Assembly (NCBI GenBank): GCA_024640045.1
Contig: JAHEFS010000009.1
Location: forward strand, 1-45,093
Source: Chromatiales bacterium
GTDB taxonomy: Bacteria > Pseudomonadota > Gammaproteobacteria > Xanthomonadales > SZUA-36
Direction: 5' to 3'
Length of the DNA: 45,093 nt
The notes under the pieces were generated by a model, which worked only from the letters and a program-made list of their open reading frames with translations, searched no databases and was not told the origin of the DNA. Positions within the stretch are counted from its first letter, which is position 1. Each line of letters begins with the position of its first letter. Below, one piece after another: positions 20,549-28,165 of this stretch. The position numbers were made by a program, and so were the translations under genes.

Positions 20549-21628
20549 TCAGGCAGTGCCGCCGGAAGTCTCCGACGCTTCTCTTGGCGTGCGTGGCCAT
20601 GCCCTGAGCACGGCCTGCACGAGCGTGGCCAGCGGAATTGCGAAAAACACACCCCAGAACCCCCACAAACCGCCGAAAACGAGTATCGCCACGATGATGG
20701 CAACGGGGTGCAGATTGACCACTTCAGAAAACATCAGCGGGACCAGCACATTGCCGTCAAGCGCCTGGATGATGCCGTAAGCGATCATGATTTTTCCGAA
20801 GTCCCAGCCCCAGCCCCATTGAAAAAACGCCACCAATGCGATCGGCAAAGTCACCACCGCCGCGCCGACGTAGGGGATAAGCACTGAAAAGCCCACCAGC
20901 GTGGCGAGCAACGCCGCGTACTGCAGCCCGAGTGCGACGAACGTTATATAGGACACAGCGCCGACGATGACAATCTCCGCCGCTTTGCCGCGGACATAGT
21001 TGGAAATCTGCGACTCTACTTCCACCCAGACAGAACTGGCCAGGTGACGTTCCTGCGGCAGGTAGTTGGTGAACCAGCTGACCAGAAGCGCTTTGTCTTT
21101 CAGGAAAAAGAAAACCAGGACGGGCATCAACACTAAAAATATCAACAGGCCGAAGATGCTGGCCACCGAAGCAAGGGACCAACTGACCAGACCCTGGCCG
21201 AAGCGCGCCATCTCGTTTCCAAGGTTGGCGATGATCCGGTTCATCTGCTGCTCGGACACCAACTGCGGATACTTTTCAGGCAACTGTTCAAGCATGACCT
21301 GGCCCTGTGTAATGTAAGTGGGCAATTGTTGAACCAGCTGGGTCAACTGGACGGAAAGACGTGGCACCAGGCCGAACAGCAGAAATATCAGGATCGCCAT
21401 GAACAAGAGAAATACGAAAAAGACCGCCAGAAACCGTTTCAAACCCGCCCCCTCGAGAAGCGCTACCACGGCCTCGAGCAGATAAGCGATTACGATACTG
21501 GCAAACACCGGGGCCAACATCCGGCCGAGGCCAAAAACCACCAGGAACCCGACCAACAGAAGCAATCCCAGCAGAACGACCTGTGGATCGGAAAAAGTAC
21601 GCTTGAACCAGGCTTTGAGTAAGTCCAT
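20549..21628 (-). CDS. perM: AI-2E family transporter / PerM-type permease
   Basis: Polytopic inner-membrane protein of 359 residues, with hydrophobic segments near residues 15-60 and 62-85, a polar region 90-150 rich in Gln/Leu, then further segments from about 150 to the end. PYVGAAVVTLPIA and the ALDGNVLVPLMFSEVVNLHPVAIIVAIL block are the family signature. Substrate is unknown; E. coli PerM/YfgO is a putative permease and TqsA exports autoinducer-2. In E. coli perM is beside bepA and near bcp, and the same neighbourhood is partly kept here. Confidence 0.9.
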   Translation of the reverse strand: MDLLKAWFKRTFSDPQVVLLGLLLLVGFLVVFGLGRMLAPVFASIVIAYLLEAVVALLEGAGLKRFLAVFFVFLLFMAILIFLLFGLVPRLSVQLTQLVQQLPTYITQGQVMLEQLPEKYPQLVSEQQMNRIIANLGNEMARFGQGLVSWSLASVASIFGLLIFLVLMPVLVFFFLKDKALLVSWFTNYLPQERHLASSVWVEVESQISNYVRGKAAEIVIVGAVSYITFVALGLQYAALLATLVGFSVLIPYVGAAVVTLPIALVAFFQWGWGWDFGKIMIAYGIIQALDGNVLVPLMFSEVVNLHPVAIIVAILVFGGLWGFWGVFFAIPLATLVQAVLRAWPRTPREASETSGGTA

Positions 21629-21690
21629 CGGGGTGTCAGGCAGGTGTCACGGAATGCGCGCTGCCCGAAAGCGGCCGGCAGCGGCGAGGA

Positions 21691-22881
21691 TCAGAAATCC
21701 AGCGTCCAGTAAGCCTCGACCTCGACACTCTGATCGAGGTCCTCGCTGACCACACCCAACACGCTGCCGCCGAAGGCATATTCGGCCGGCGCGTAGGCCG
21801 CGTTCAGGCTGAAGCGGCTGCGCTCTCCGGTCCGCTTACTGAACCCGAGCAGCATGGCGTTATCAGCCAGACTGCCGTCGAGTGCCTGGCTGAGGACCGC
21901 GGAAGTGGGGAGCGGCTGCGAGCGAGAGGTGAAATCGATCCGCCACTCGGTATCGTTGCCGTTGTTCCAGGACCAGCCCACCGAGTAGACGGTCAGATCA
22001 TCCCACGAAAAATTCGGACTGGTGGAATCACCCAACAGCGACAGGAAACGGTCTGGCAGATAACGGCTGGGGAACGCCTCGATGCTGCTGTACATGACAT
22101 GCGCCACCGAAACATTCAGCCAGGAACGCTCGCTGGCTTGCATCGCCAGGCCGACCGAAGCACGCGCCGGGATATCGAAATCAGCTGGCTGTGAGTAGAC
22201 CCCGTTGTAATGAGCGAATTCCTCCATGTCGATGCGCGACTGGAAACCCGCGTCCAGAGCGAAACCGGGCATGAGTTCCTGGCTGAGGGCCAGCCGTACG
22301 CCCGCACCGTAGCCGCTCTCCTGGTACGGGGAGTATTCCCTGGCCCGCATGAATCCGGGCATCGACGTGCTGTAGGCCCGCATACCCAGGTTGGCGACAC
22401 CAAAGCTCTGGTAAGCAAGTACGGCCGAAACGCCCAAAATCTGTCCGTCATCGAATTGGCGCACTATTCCGGGGGCCAGAAGCTGCCGCTCGAAGCCCAG
22501 TCCAGGCGAGTGCTGCCACATCTGCGCATCGACCGCTTGTACGGACTGGGCGGATTGCCAATCCAGCTGCATCTGGAAACGAGCGGCGGGTTGCTGTCCA
22601 AGCAACTGCTCTGCAAAACTCGGCAAAATCAGTACCGATTCCTCGACCATCCAGGAAATGTGCAACGGCTCTTCGTCGAAATCGATGAGGTAATCTGGCG
22701 TTAATTCTCGTGCCAGGTAATCCTGCCACGGGCCCAGTTCGAAACCCAGAACATAGAACGGGGTGAGACCAGATCCACCCATGGTGAAACTGGATAATGG
22801 AAGCTGTGGGGGCTGCGCAATACCAACCCCGGGAATCAGTCCCGCGGTCAACACAGCCACATGGAACAGCCGCATTTTCAT
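21691..22881 (-). CDS. FadL/OmpP1-like outer-membrane protein
   Basis: Predicted outer-membrane beta-barrel of about 396 residues with a signal peptide (MRLFHVAVLTAGLIPGVGIA) and a C-terminal Phe (YWTLDF) typical of BAM substrates. The stretch from PARASVGLAMQASERSWLNVSVAHVMYSS through SPNFSWDDLTVYSVGWSW resembles FadL/TodX long-chain fatty acid or hydrocarbon channels, but the N-terminal hatch motif is not obvious. Two starts are close: ATG 22881 (AGAGG 8 bases before) and ATG 22875 (AGGG 6 bases before). It is a single-gene unit with its own strong promoter. The substrate cannot be told from sequence. Confidence 0.75.
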   Translation of the reverse strand: MKMRLFHVAVLTAGLIPGVGIAQPPQLPLSSFTMGGSGLTPFYVLGFELGPWQDYLARELTPDYLIDFDEEPLHISWMVEESVLILPSFAEQLLGQQPAARFQMQLDWQSAQSVQAVDAQMWQHSPGLGFERQLLAPGIVRQFDDGQILGVSAVLAYQSFGVANLGMRAYSTSMPGFMRAREYSPYQESGYGAGVRLALSQELMPGFALDAGFQSRIDMEEFAHYNGVYSQPADFDIPARASVGLAMQASERSWLNVSVAHVMYSSIEAFPSRYLPDRFLSLLGDSTSPNFSWDDLTVYSVGWSWNNGNDTEWRIDFTSRSQPLPTSAVLSQALDGSLADNAMLLGFSKRTGERSRFSLNAAYAPAEYAFGGSVLGVVSEDLDQSVEVEAYWTLDF

Positions 22882-22925
22882 CCCTGTTGCCTCTGTTCTG
22901 CTGAACACACAAATTGACGGGTGAC

Positions 22926-22954
22926 AATATGGCAGGAAAACAACATGAAGTCAA
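22926..22954 (-). promoter_or_regulatory. Sigma70 promoter of the FadL-like gene
   Basis: On the minus strand TTGACT (22954-22949), a 17-base spacer and CATATT (22931-22926) lie about 45 bases upstream of the start. -35 matches 5 of 6 and -10 matches 4 of 6. The rest of the 22882-23151 gap shows no gene. Confidence 0.6.
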
Positions 22955-23151
22955 TGAAACCCTGTGCCATCAGCGACCTGGAACAAGCCTTGGCGGTACC
23001 GACAAGTCTTTCATATAACCCCTTGTTTTTATGTCCCATCTTAGACCAGGCGGGCTGCTGGCCGAGCCTGATTCCCGGCTGTCGTTTTGTGCGGTGCAGA
23101 CAACGGAAAGTGGTCGGAAAACAACAGGTCCATGCAAAACCCCGTCAACAC

Positions 23152-24165
23152 TCAGGAGAGGTGGTCGATGACGGCCTGTGCCACGCTGTCCGTATTGCCA
23201 TGGCCCCCAACGTCGGGAGTGAGGCGATCAGTGTCCCCCTCCTTCAGCGCATCACGGATAGCCAGGCGCAAACGGGTCGCCTGCGCTTCCTTACCCAGGT
23301 GGGTCAGCATCTGGGCGCTGGCCAGCATTAATGCCATGGGATTGGCGATCTTTTGGCCGGCAATATCCGGTGCCGATCCGTGTACGGCTTCAAACATTGC
23401 TGCCTGTTCACCGATATTGGCGCCTGGCGCCAGACCCAGGCCTCCGACCAACCCCGCACAGAGGTCGGAAATGATATCGCCGAACAAATTGGTGGTCACA
23501 ATGACGTCGAACTGCCAGGGGTTCATGACCAACTTCATGCAGGTGGCATCGACGATCATCTCCTCGGTCTCGATGTCCGGATATTCAGCGGCTACCGCGC
23601 GCGCGACTTCCAGGAACATTCCCGAAACGTGCTTCAGAATATTCGCCTTGTGAACGATCGTGACTTTTTTGCGACCGGCGCGCCGGGCCAGTTCGTAAGC
23701 GTAGTGCGTGATACGTGAGCAACCGTGACGGGTTACGACCATTTTTGACTCGGCCCGCTCACCACCTTCGGTGATGGCAGCATCTGCCGCCAAGTAGGCG
23801 CCCTGCGTATTTTCACGCACCGTGATGATGTCGATATCGCCGAAATGCGAGCGCGTACCCGGCATGGAGATCACTGGCCGGACATTGGCGTAGAGGTCAA
23901 ACTTCTTGCGCAAGGTCACGTTGAGCGAGCGAAAACCCTGGCCGACCGGTGTCGTCAGGGGGCCTTTGAGCAATATACGGTTGCGGGCAATGGAGTCCAA
24001 CGTAGAATCCGGAAGTAACTCACCGCTCTTTTCCAGCGCAACCAGCCCGGCATCAACGAATTCGTATTCGAGTCCTGCCTGCATGGCATCGAGCACACGC
24101 AGAGTGGCCTTCATGATTTCCGGGCCGATCCCGTCCCCGGGAATGACGCTGATGGTTGTGCTCAT
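23152..24165 (-). CDS. NAD-dependent isocitrate dehydrogenase family protein
   Basis: Beta-decarboxylating dehydrogenase of 337 residues, most like the short NAD-linked isocitrate dehydrogenases of the tricarboxylic acid cycle. Visible blocks: ISVIPGDGIGPEIM, GPLTTPVGQGFRSLNVTLRKKFDLYANVRP (substrate site of isocitrate rather than isopropylmalate enzymes), TVRENTQGAYLAADA, VDATCMKLVMNPWQFDVIVTTNLFGDIISDLCAGLVGG and EAVHGSAPDIAG. Homoisocitrate dehydrogenase is the main alternative. It has its own promoter with a perfect TATAAT and GGAG 11 bases before the ATG. Confidence 0.88.
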   Translation of the reverse strand: MSTTISVIPGDGIGPEIMKATLRVLDAMQAGLEYEFVDAGLVALEKSGELLPDSTLDSIARNRILLKGPLTTPVGQGFRSLNVTLRKKFDLYANVRPVISMPGTRSHFGDIDIITVRENTQGAYLAADAAITEGGERAESKMVVTRHGCSRITHYAYELARRAGRKKVTIVHKANILKHVSGMFLEVARAVAAEYPDIETEEMIVDATCMKLVMNPWQFDVIVTTNLFGDIISDLCAGLVGGLGLAPGANIGEQAAMFEAVHGSAPDIAGQKIANPMALMLASAQMLTHLGKEAQATRLRLAIRDALKEGDTDRLTPDVGGHGNTDSVAQAVIDHLS

Positions 24166-24224
24166 CGCAAGACTTTCTCCAAATATTCTATTTTGTGCCC
24201 GACTCGCTTCTGGACGGGCCGCGC

Positions 24225-24254
24225 ATTATAAACGCTCGCGATACGGCAACCCAA
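24225..24254 (-). promoter_or_regulatory. Promoter of the isocitrate dehydrogenase gene
   Basis: On the minus strand TTGGGT (24254-24249), 18-base spacer, and a perfect TATAAT (24230-24225) followed by a GC-rich discriminator GCGCGG. It begins 10 bases after the dsrC/tusE stop, separating the dehydrogenase from the sulfur-relay operon. Confidence 0.65.
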
Positions 24255-24263
24255 TTCGGCCGT

Positions 24264-24593
24264 TCAGATACAGCTCACTGGCTTGGGCAGGCCCGCGTAG
24301 CGACACCCTTGCTTGGCCGGGCCGTCCGGAAACAGGCGGTACAACTCACGGCTACCCAGGGTGGAATCTCCAAGCTGTTCTCGAAGTATCTTGACGAGGG
24401 CACGCATGGGAGGCGCAATTTCATAGGCCTCGTAATAGGCTCGAAGAATCTCGATTACTTGCCAGTGCGCATCGGAAAGAGCAAGGCCATCCGCCCTTGC
24501 CATATCTTCAGCCACTGACGGTGACCACGCTTCGAAGTGGCGCAGGTGCCCATGTGAATCCAGGGCTACCGTACCCATCTCTCCCGGCTTCAT
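24264..24593 (-). CDS. tusE: DsrC/TusE family sulfur-relay protein with two C-terminal Cys
   Basis: Small sulfur carrier of 109 residues. The body has GLALSDAHWQVIEILRAYYEAYEIAPPMRALVKIL and the tail KQGCRYAGLPKPVSCI. The tail has both Cys in a C-x10-C arrangement, the feature of DsrC-type proteins; as I recall E. coli TusE, which acts in tRNA 2-thiouridine synthesis, it keeps only the penultimate Cys. The ATG at 24593 overlaps the tusB stop as ATGA; a longer frame to 24629 is rejected. Last gene of tusDCB-E. Function may be tRNA thiolation, or sulfur transfer in oxidative metabolism; no dsrAB is visible. Confidence 0.9.
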   Translation of the reverse strand: MKPGEMGTVALDSHGHLRHFEAWSPSVAEDMARADGLALSDAHWQVIEILRAYYEAYEIAPPMRALVKILREQLGDSTLGSRELYRLFPDGPAKQGCRYAGLPKPVSCI

Positions 24594-24889
24594 TTCCAGC
24601 TCAGGCTGCGCTCGTGGGCGAGAACCCATTCGACCCAGCCTTCATCGTCGAGCAACTGGACCCCATGCTTTTCACAGGCGTCACCCAGGCCGCGGGCCAG
24701 CACATCGGCCCGCAAGGCAGCGAGCCCCTCCGGGACCACCTTCGCCCGCAACTGCTGGATGACCTCTGGCCGCGCCAACAGCCCGACCCCGTCGTCCACC
24801 AGCAAAGCCACATCTCCTTCCAGCAAGAACGACACGCAATCCCGCCACGCACGTTCGTCCGATTGCATGAGCTGATGCAGAACAGCCAT
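24590..24889 (-). CDS. tusB: Sulfur relay protein TusB/DsrH-like
   Basis: 99 residues starting MAVLHQLMQSDERAW. TusB/DsrH subunits of the heterohexameric TusBCD (DsrEFH) complex begin MxxLHxL and carry a segment like DVALLVDDGVGLL, both seen here. The call rests on these and on its place between tusC and tusE. The ATG at 24889 lies just after the tusC stop (TGATCCCATG). Frames in the two other registers over this stretch are shadows. Confidence 0.85.
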   Translation of the reverse strand: MAVLHQLMQSDERAWRDCVSFLLEGDVALLVDDGVGLLARPEVIQQLRAKVVPEGLAALRADVLARGLGDACEKHGVQLLDDEGWVEWVLAHERSLSWK

Positions 24890-24893
24890 GGGA

Positions 24894-25265
24894 TCAGACC
24901 ACCCACACCTGATCGCAGCGCGAGAGCCGCACCGCCATGCCGGACTCCGCCAGTTCATCAACCTCGATCAGCAGGCCAACACCTGCTGCGAGCAACCGCT
25001 CCTTATCACCGGGCACCACCCAGGCTTTGACCTCGGTCAGGTCCGCCAGGCTGCTCCAGGCCCGGAGTCCGCGCGGCAGTCCTGCCTTGGAGGGTTGGCT
25101 ATCCCCGAGTAACTGCAGGGCGCCGGGTCCCACGAAGAACAGCTCCAGGGACCAATCCAGCGTTGCTGCCGCCAGGGCGATGTCCAGTTGGTCCCGGGCA
25201 GACCGCCCAAAAAAGGGGGCGCTCCGCACCAACAGGCCGAAACGCCTGTGGCGGTCGTGCACCAT
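24894..25265 (-). CDS. tusC: Sulfur relay protein TusC/DsrF-like
   Basis: 123 residues. The N-terminal LLVRSAPFFGRSARDQLDIALAAATLDWSLELFFVGPGALQLL matches the DsrF/TusC family (RxxPxG...E/DxL...A...FF.G.GV..L). It overlaps the tusD stop by one base (TGATG) and is 4 bases from tusB, so the genes are translationally coupled. Forms the middle subunit of the TusBCD complex, which takes persulfide sulfur and passes it to TusE. Confidence 0.88.
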   Translation of the reverse strand: MVHDRHRRFGLLVRSAPFFGRSARDQLDIALAAATLDWSLELFFVGPGALQLLGDSQPSKAGLPRGLRAWSSLADLTEVKAWVVPGDKERLLAAGVGLLIEVDELAESGMAVRLSRCDQVWVV

Positions 25266-25624
25266 CAGAAACTCACCACCCGGTCACTGGCTGCCATCTG
25301 CTCGAACAGGCGCGTTAACCCTGTGACGGTGAAATCCGGAAACAACTGATCAGCAACTTGCGCAGGCAGGCGCCTGGCCACGGCGGCCGGACACAGCCAA
25401 AGTTCGACGTCTTGCGAAGCCCCGAATGCTTGCCAGCATTGTTGCGGGCTGTCGAGACCCTGATCCGATAATTCGCCAGCGACGGCGTTGTAGACGCCGT
25501 CGCCAGTAAAGAACACCGTCACCCGCACACCGGCCGTCTCGGCCGCCCGGACGAATCGCCAGGCCGCCGTGGACAGGGAAGAACCCCAGGGGCTCGCTTC
25601 AACGATGACAAGAATCCGGCTCAC
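25265..25624 (-). CDS. tusD: Sulfurtransferase TusD/DsrE-like
   Basis: Active-site subunit of TusBCD. 119 residues; Cys78 (VELWLCPAAVARR) is at the same number as the persulfide-carrying Cys of TusD/DsrE. SSLSTAAWRFVRAAETAG and VTVFFTGDGVYNA match the DsrE fold. The start is GTG at 25624 with a weak ribosome site. It is the first gene of tusD-tusC-tusB-tusE, divergent from bepA. Confidence 0.9.
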   Translation of the reverse strand: MSRILVIVEASPWGSSLSTAAWRFVRAAETAGVRVTVFFTGDGVYNAVAGELSDQGLDSPQQCWQAFGASQDVELWLCPAAVARRLPAQVADQLFPDFTVTGLTRLFEQMAASDRVVSF

Positions 25625-25839
25625 TTAGCCACAAACCCCGAGCACCGAGTCATCGACTCCGGCGCGGCAAGATAAAAACCCACCGAACAAGATCAGGTAA
25701 AACATCGCTTGAATCGGGCTATCATGGATCATAACCTAAACAACTGTCAGCTCTGGAACCGGCTGAATTTTACAGGAATTCACGAGAACCTACCGCTCCA
25801 GCGGCTGTCTTAAGCAGGGTCTTCGACCCCAAGGATCCG

Positions 25840-27333
25840 ATGATCACGGCCAAGCCAATCCTGCACGCGGTTCAGAAAACCCTGGTGGTCATCACCCTGG
25901 CTTTCTGCAGCCTTGCAGCCAGCGCCCAGTCCAGCCGGGTACCACTTCCCGACATGGGCAACTCCGCGTCCAACATCCTCAGCGAGCGGGAAGAAGCAGA
26001 GTACGCTCAGGGCCTCATACGCCAGCTGCGAGCCTACGACTTGCTGATCGAAGACCCGCAAATCACGGCGTTTTTCGCCGATATGGGTTTTAGACTGGTG
26101 GCCCGCAGTGACCGTCCCGACAAGGCCTTCACGTTTGTAATCATGGATGAAGGCAACGTCAACGCTTTTGCAGCGCCTGGTGGAGTGGTTTCGCTGCATA
26201 GCGGGTTGATCCTGGCGGCCGAAGACCAGAACGAGGTGGCAGGCGTGTTGTCACATGAAATCGCCCACATCACACAACTGCACCTCTACCGGGCCTTCGA
26301 AAAAGCCCAAAGCATGACCTTGCCGATCGCACTGGCGATGCTGGGCATGATTATCGCTGCCGGGGGTGAAGGCAATGCCACCATGGGCGCACTGATGAGT
26401 GGCCAGGCCATGGCGGCGCAGATGCAAATCAATTTCACCCGCCACAACGAGGTCGAAGCTGACCGCATTGGCATCCGCACACTGTCGGAAGCGGGGTATG
26501 ACCCCGAAGGGATGGCTTCTTTCTTCGGCAAGCTCAATCGCATTACCCGGATCAACGGCGAAGGTCCACCAGAGTTTCTCCGTACTCACCCCGTCACCGT
26601 CAACCGTATCGCTGAAGCACGCGACCGGGCCGCCAGCCTGCCCAAGCCAGATACCAACGATGGCGGCGATTTCTACTTGATGCAGTCGCGCGTGCGCGCT
26701 TTGTATGAGGACAAGCCCGAAGACGCGGTCCGCTGGTTCCGCGAGGAATTGAAGAAGGACCACCCCGAACCACGCAGCAACGGCCTGAGTTACGGTCTGG
26801 CGATCGCGCTACAACGTAACCTGGCTTATGGCGAGGCACGGGAAATACTCGAGACGTTGGCGGAGAAAAACCCGAACCAACTCGCTTACGTATTGCAACT
26901 TGCCGACCTCGACATCGACCAAGGCCGGGCTTCAGCGGCCGTCGATCACCTGGCAGGACTCTACCAGGACTTTCCGGGGAACCACGCCATCGCCATGCAA
27001 TATGCCGAAGCACTGCTGCACGATGAAGACCCCAAACAAGCCGAAACTGCGGTCGTCGTCCTGCGCCAACAATCTTTGAGCCGTGGAGAGGATCCTGTCC
27101 TGTACGCACTCTATGCGCGCGCGGCCAACCTGGCCGGGGATCAGGTACGGGCGACTGAGGCGATTGCCGAGTCCTATTTCCAACGTGGAAACATTCCGGA
27201 AGCCATTGAGCAACTGGAACGCCTGAGCAAGGATCCTGCGCTCGATTACTATCAAAGAGCGCGGGTCGATGCGCGATTAATCAATATGCGCCTGGAGGCG
27301 GGAGAAGACGCCACCGCCAACGACAAGAAATAG
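25840..27333 (+). CDS. bepA: Periplasmic M48 metalloprotease/chaperone BepA
   Basis: Periplasmic zinc protease that helps LptD assembly and degrades stalled outer-membrane proteins. 497 residues (E. coli 487). Signal peptide ending ASA (cleavage about residue 29). HEIAH zinc motif at 139-143 and third ligand region EVEAD (204-208). A TPR-like C-terminal half (about 290-490) contains repeated helical pairs such as GEAREILETLAEKNPN. AAGGA lies 4 bases before the ATG. The 215-base divergent gap to tusD has only weak promoter candidates. In E. coli bepA lies next to perM. Confidence 0.95.
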   Translation: MITAKPILHAVQKTLVVITLAFCSLAASAQSSRVPLPDMGNSASNILSEREEAEYAQGLIRQLRAYDLLIEDPQITAFFADMGFRLVARSDRPDKAFTFVIMDEGNVNAFAAPGGVVSLHSGLILAAEDQNEVAGVLSHEIAHITQLHLYRAFEKAQSMTLPIALAMLGMIIAAGGEGNATMGALMSGQAMAAQMQINFTRHNEVEADRIGIRTLSEAGYDPEGMASFFGKLNRITRINGEGPPEFLRTHPVTVNRIAEARDRAASLPKPDTNDGGDFYLMQSRVRALYEDKPEDAVRWFREELKKDHPEPRSNGLSYGLAIALQRNLAYGEAREILETLAEKNPNQLAYVLQLADLDIDQGRASAAVDHLAGLYQDFPGNHAIAMQYAEALLHDEDPKQAETAVVVLRQQSLSRGEDPVLYALYARAANLAGDQVRATEAIAESYFQRGNIPEAIEQLERLSKDPALDYYQRARVDARLINMRLEAGEDATANDKK

Positions 27334-27375
27334 GGCCGGCAATTTACCGGGTCAGGCGCGCACTGCTCATAGGGC

Positions 27376-27408
27376 GTGTCACGAAACTGTCACATGCATC
27401 CCTATAAT
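27376..27408 (+). promoter_or_regulatory. Pho box and -10 of phoBR
   Basis: GTGTCA-CGAAA-CTGTCA followed by CA (27376-27394) is a two-half-site PhoB box, 10 bases upstream of a perfect TATAAT (27403-27408). The second half-site is a perfect CTGTCA and takes the place of the -35. This indicates autoregulation of phoBR under phosphate starvation. The expected transcript start is near 27415. Confidence 0.88.
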
Positions 27409-27461
27409 GGAGGCTCATGAGAACCGGTCTGGCCCGTGACAGCAATTTTGGAAAACCCGTG

Positions 27462-28157
27462 AACAACAACCAGGCGCGCGTGTTGGTCGTTGACGATGAG
27501 TCTGCGATCCGGGAAATGATCCAGTTCTCGCTGAGGCGGGCCGGTATGGACGCCGAAGGCGCAGCCAATGCCCGCGAGGCGCTCGCCGCCATCAGCGAAC
27601 GGAAACCCGATATCATCCTGATGGACTGGATGATGCCCGGGGTGAGCGGCCTGGAACTCACCCGGCGCTTGCGTCGCGAACCGGTCACCGCCGATATCCC
27701 CATTATTATGCTCACCGCCAAGGTAACAGAGGACGACAAGGTTCTGGGGCTCGAGGCCGGCACCGACGATTACGTCATCAAACCCTTTTCACCGAGGGAA
27801 CTCATCGCCCGCATCAATGCGGTATTGAGGCGTAGCAGCCCCGCCGATGACCTCGGCCGGATCGAAGCAGGCGACCTGGCCCTGGATACCCATGCACGCC
27901 GAGCACTGGCCAGGGGCAAGGAACTGCGCATGGGGCCGACCGAGTACCGGCTACTGGAATTTTTCATGGCCAACAGCGGGCGAGCCTACAGCCGTTCCCA
28001 ATTGCTCGACCACGTCTGGGGAACCAACGCTTATCTAGAGGAACGGACCGTAGACGTCCACATCAGGCGACTGCGAAAGGCGTTGCAATTGGCGGGTCTT
28101 GAGCACTATGTCCAGACGGTGAGGGGCCACGGATACCGTTTCATGGCAGGCGGCTGA
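27462..28157 (+). CDS. phoB: Phosphate regulon response regulator PhoB
   Basis: OmpR-family response regulator activating the Pho regulon. Receiver domain with acidic pocket VVDDE and phospho-acceptor Asp56 (ILMDWMMPG), TAK and IKPFSP; winged-helix domain with MGPTEYRLLEFF, YSRSQLLDHVWG and RTVDVHIRRLRKAL, almost identical in pattern to E. coli PhoB. The frame opens at an ATG at 27417, but the predicted transcript starts at about 27415, so that ATG would be leaderless. The GTG at 27462 (NNNQARVLVVDDE) fits the family start, giving 231 residues. phoR follows after 8 bases. Confidence 0.95.
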   Translation, partial: NNNQARVLVVDDESAIREMIQFSLRRAGMDAEGAANAREALAAISERKPDIILMDWMMPGVSGLELTRRLRREPVTADIPIIMLTAKVTEDDKVLGLEAGTDDYVIKPFSPRELIARINAVLRRSSPADDLGRIEAGDLALDTHARRALARGKELRMGPTEYRLLEFFMANSGRAYSRSQLLDHVWGTNAYLEERTVDVHIRRLRKALQLAGLEHYVQTVRGHGYRFMAGG

Positions 28158-28165
28158 GCACCGAC

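Noticed and set aside
25744-25776. CTGTCA followed 27 bases on by TACAGG, upstream of bepA, as a possible Pho box
   Set aside because: The second half-site (GGAACC) has almost no match and the -10 is poor; a chance half-site is likely.
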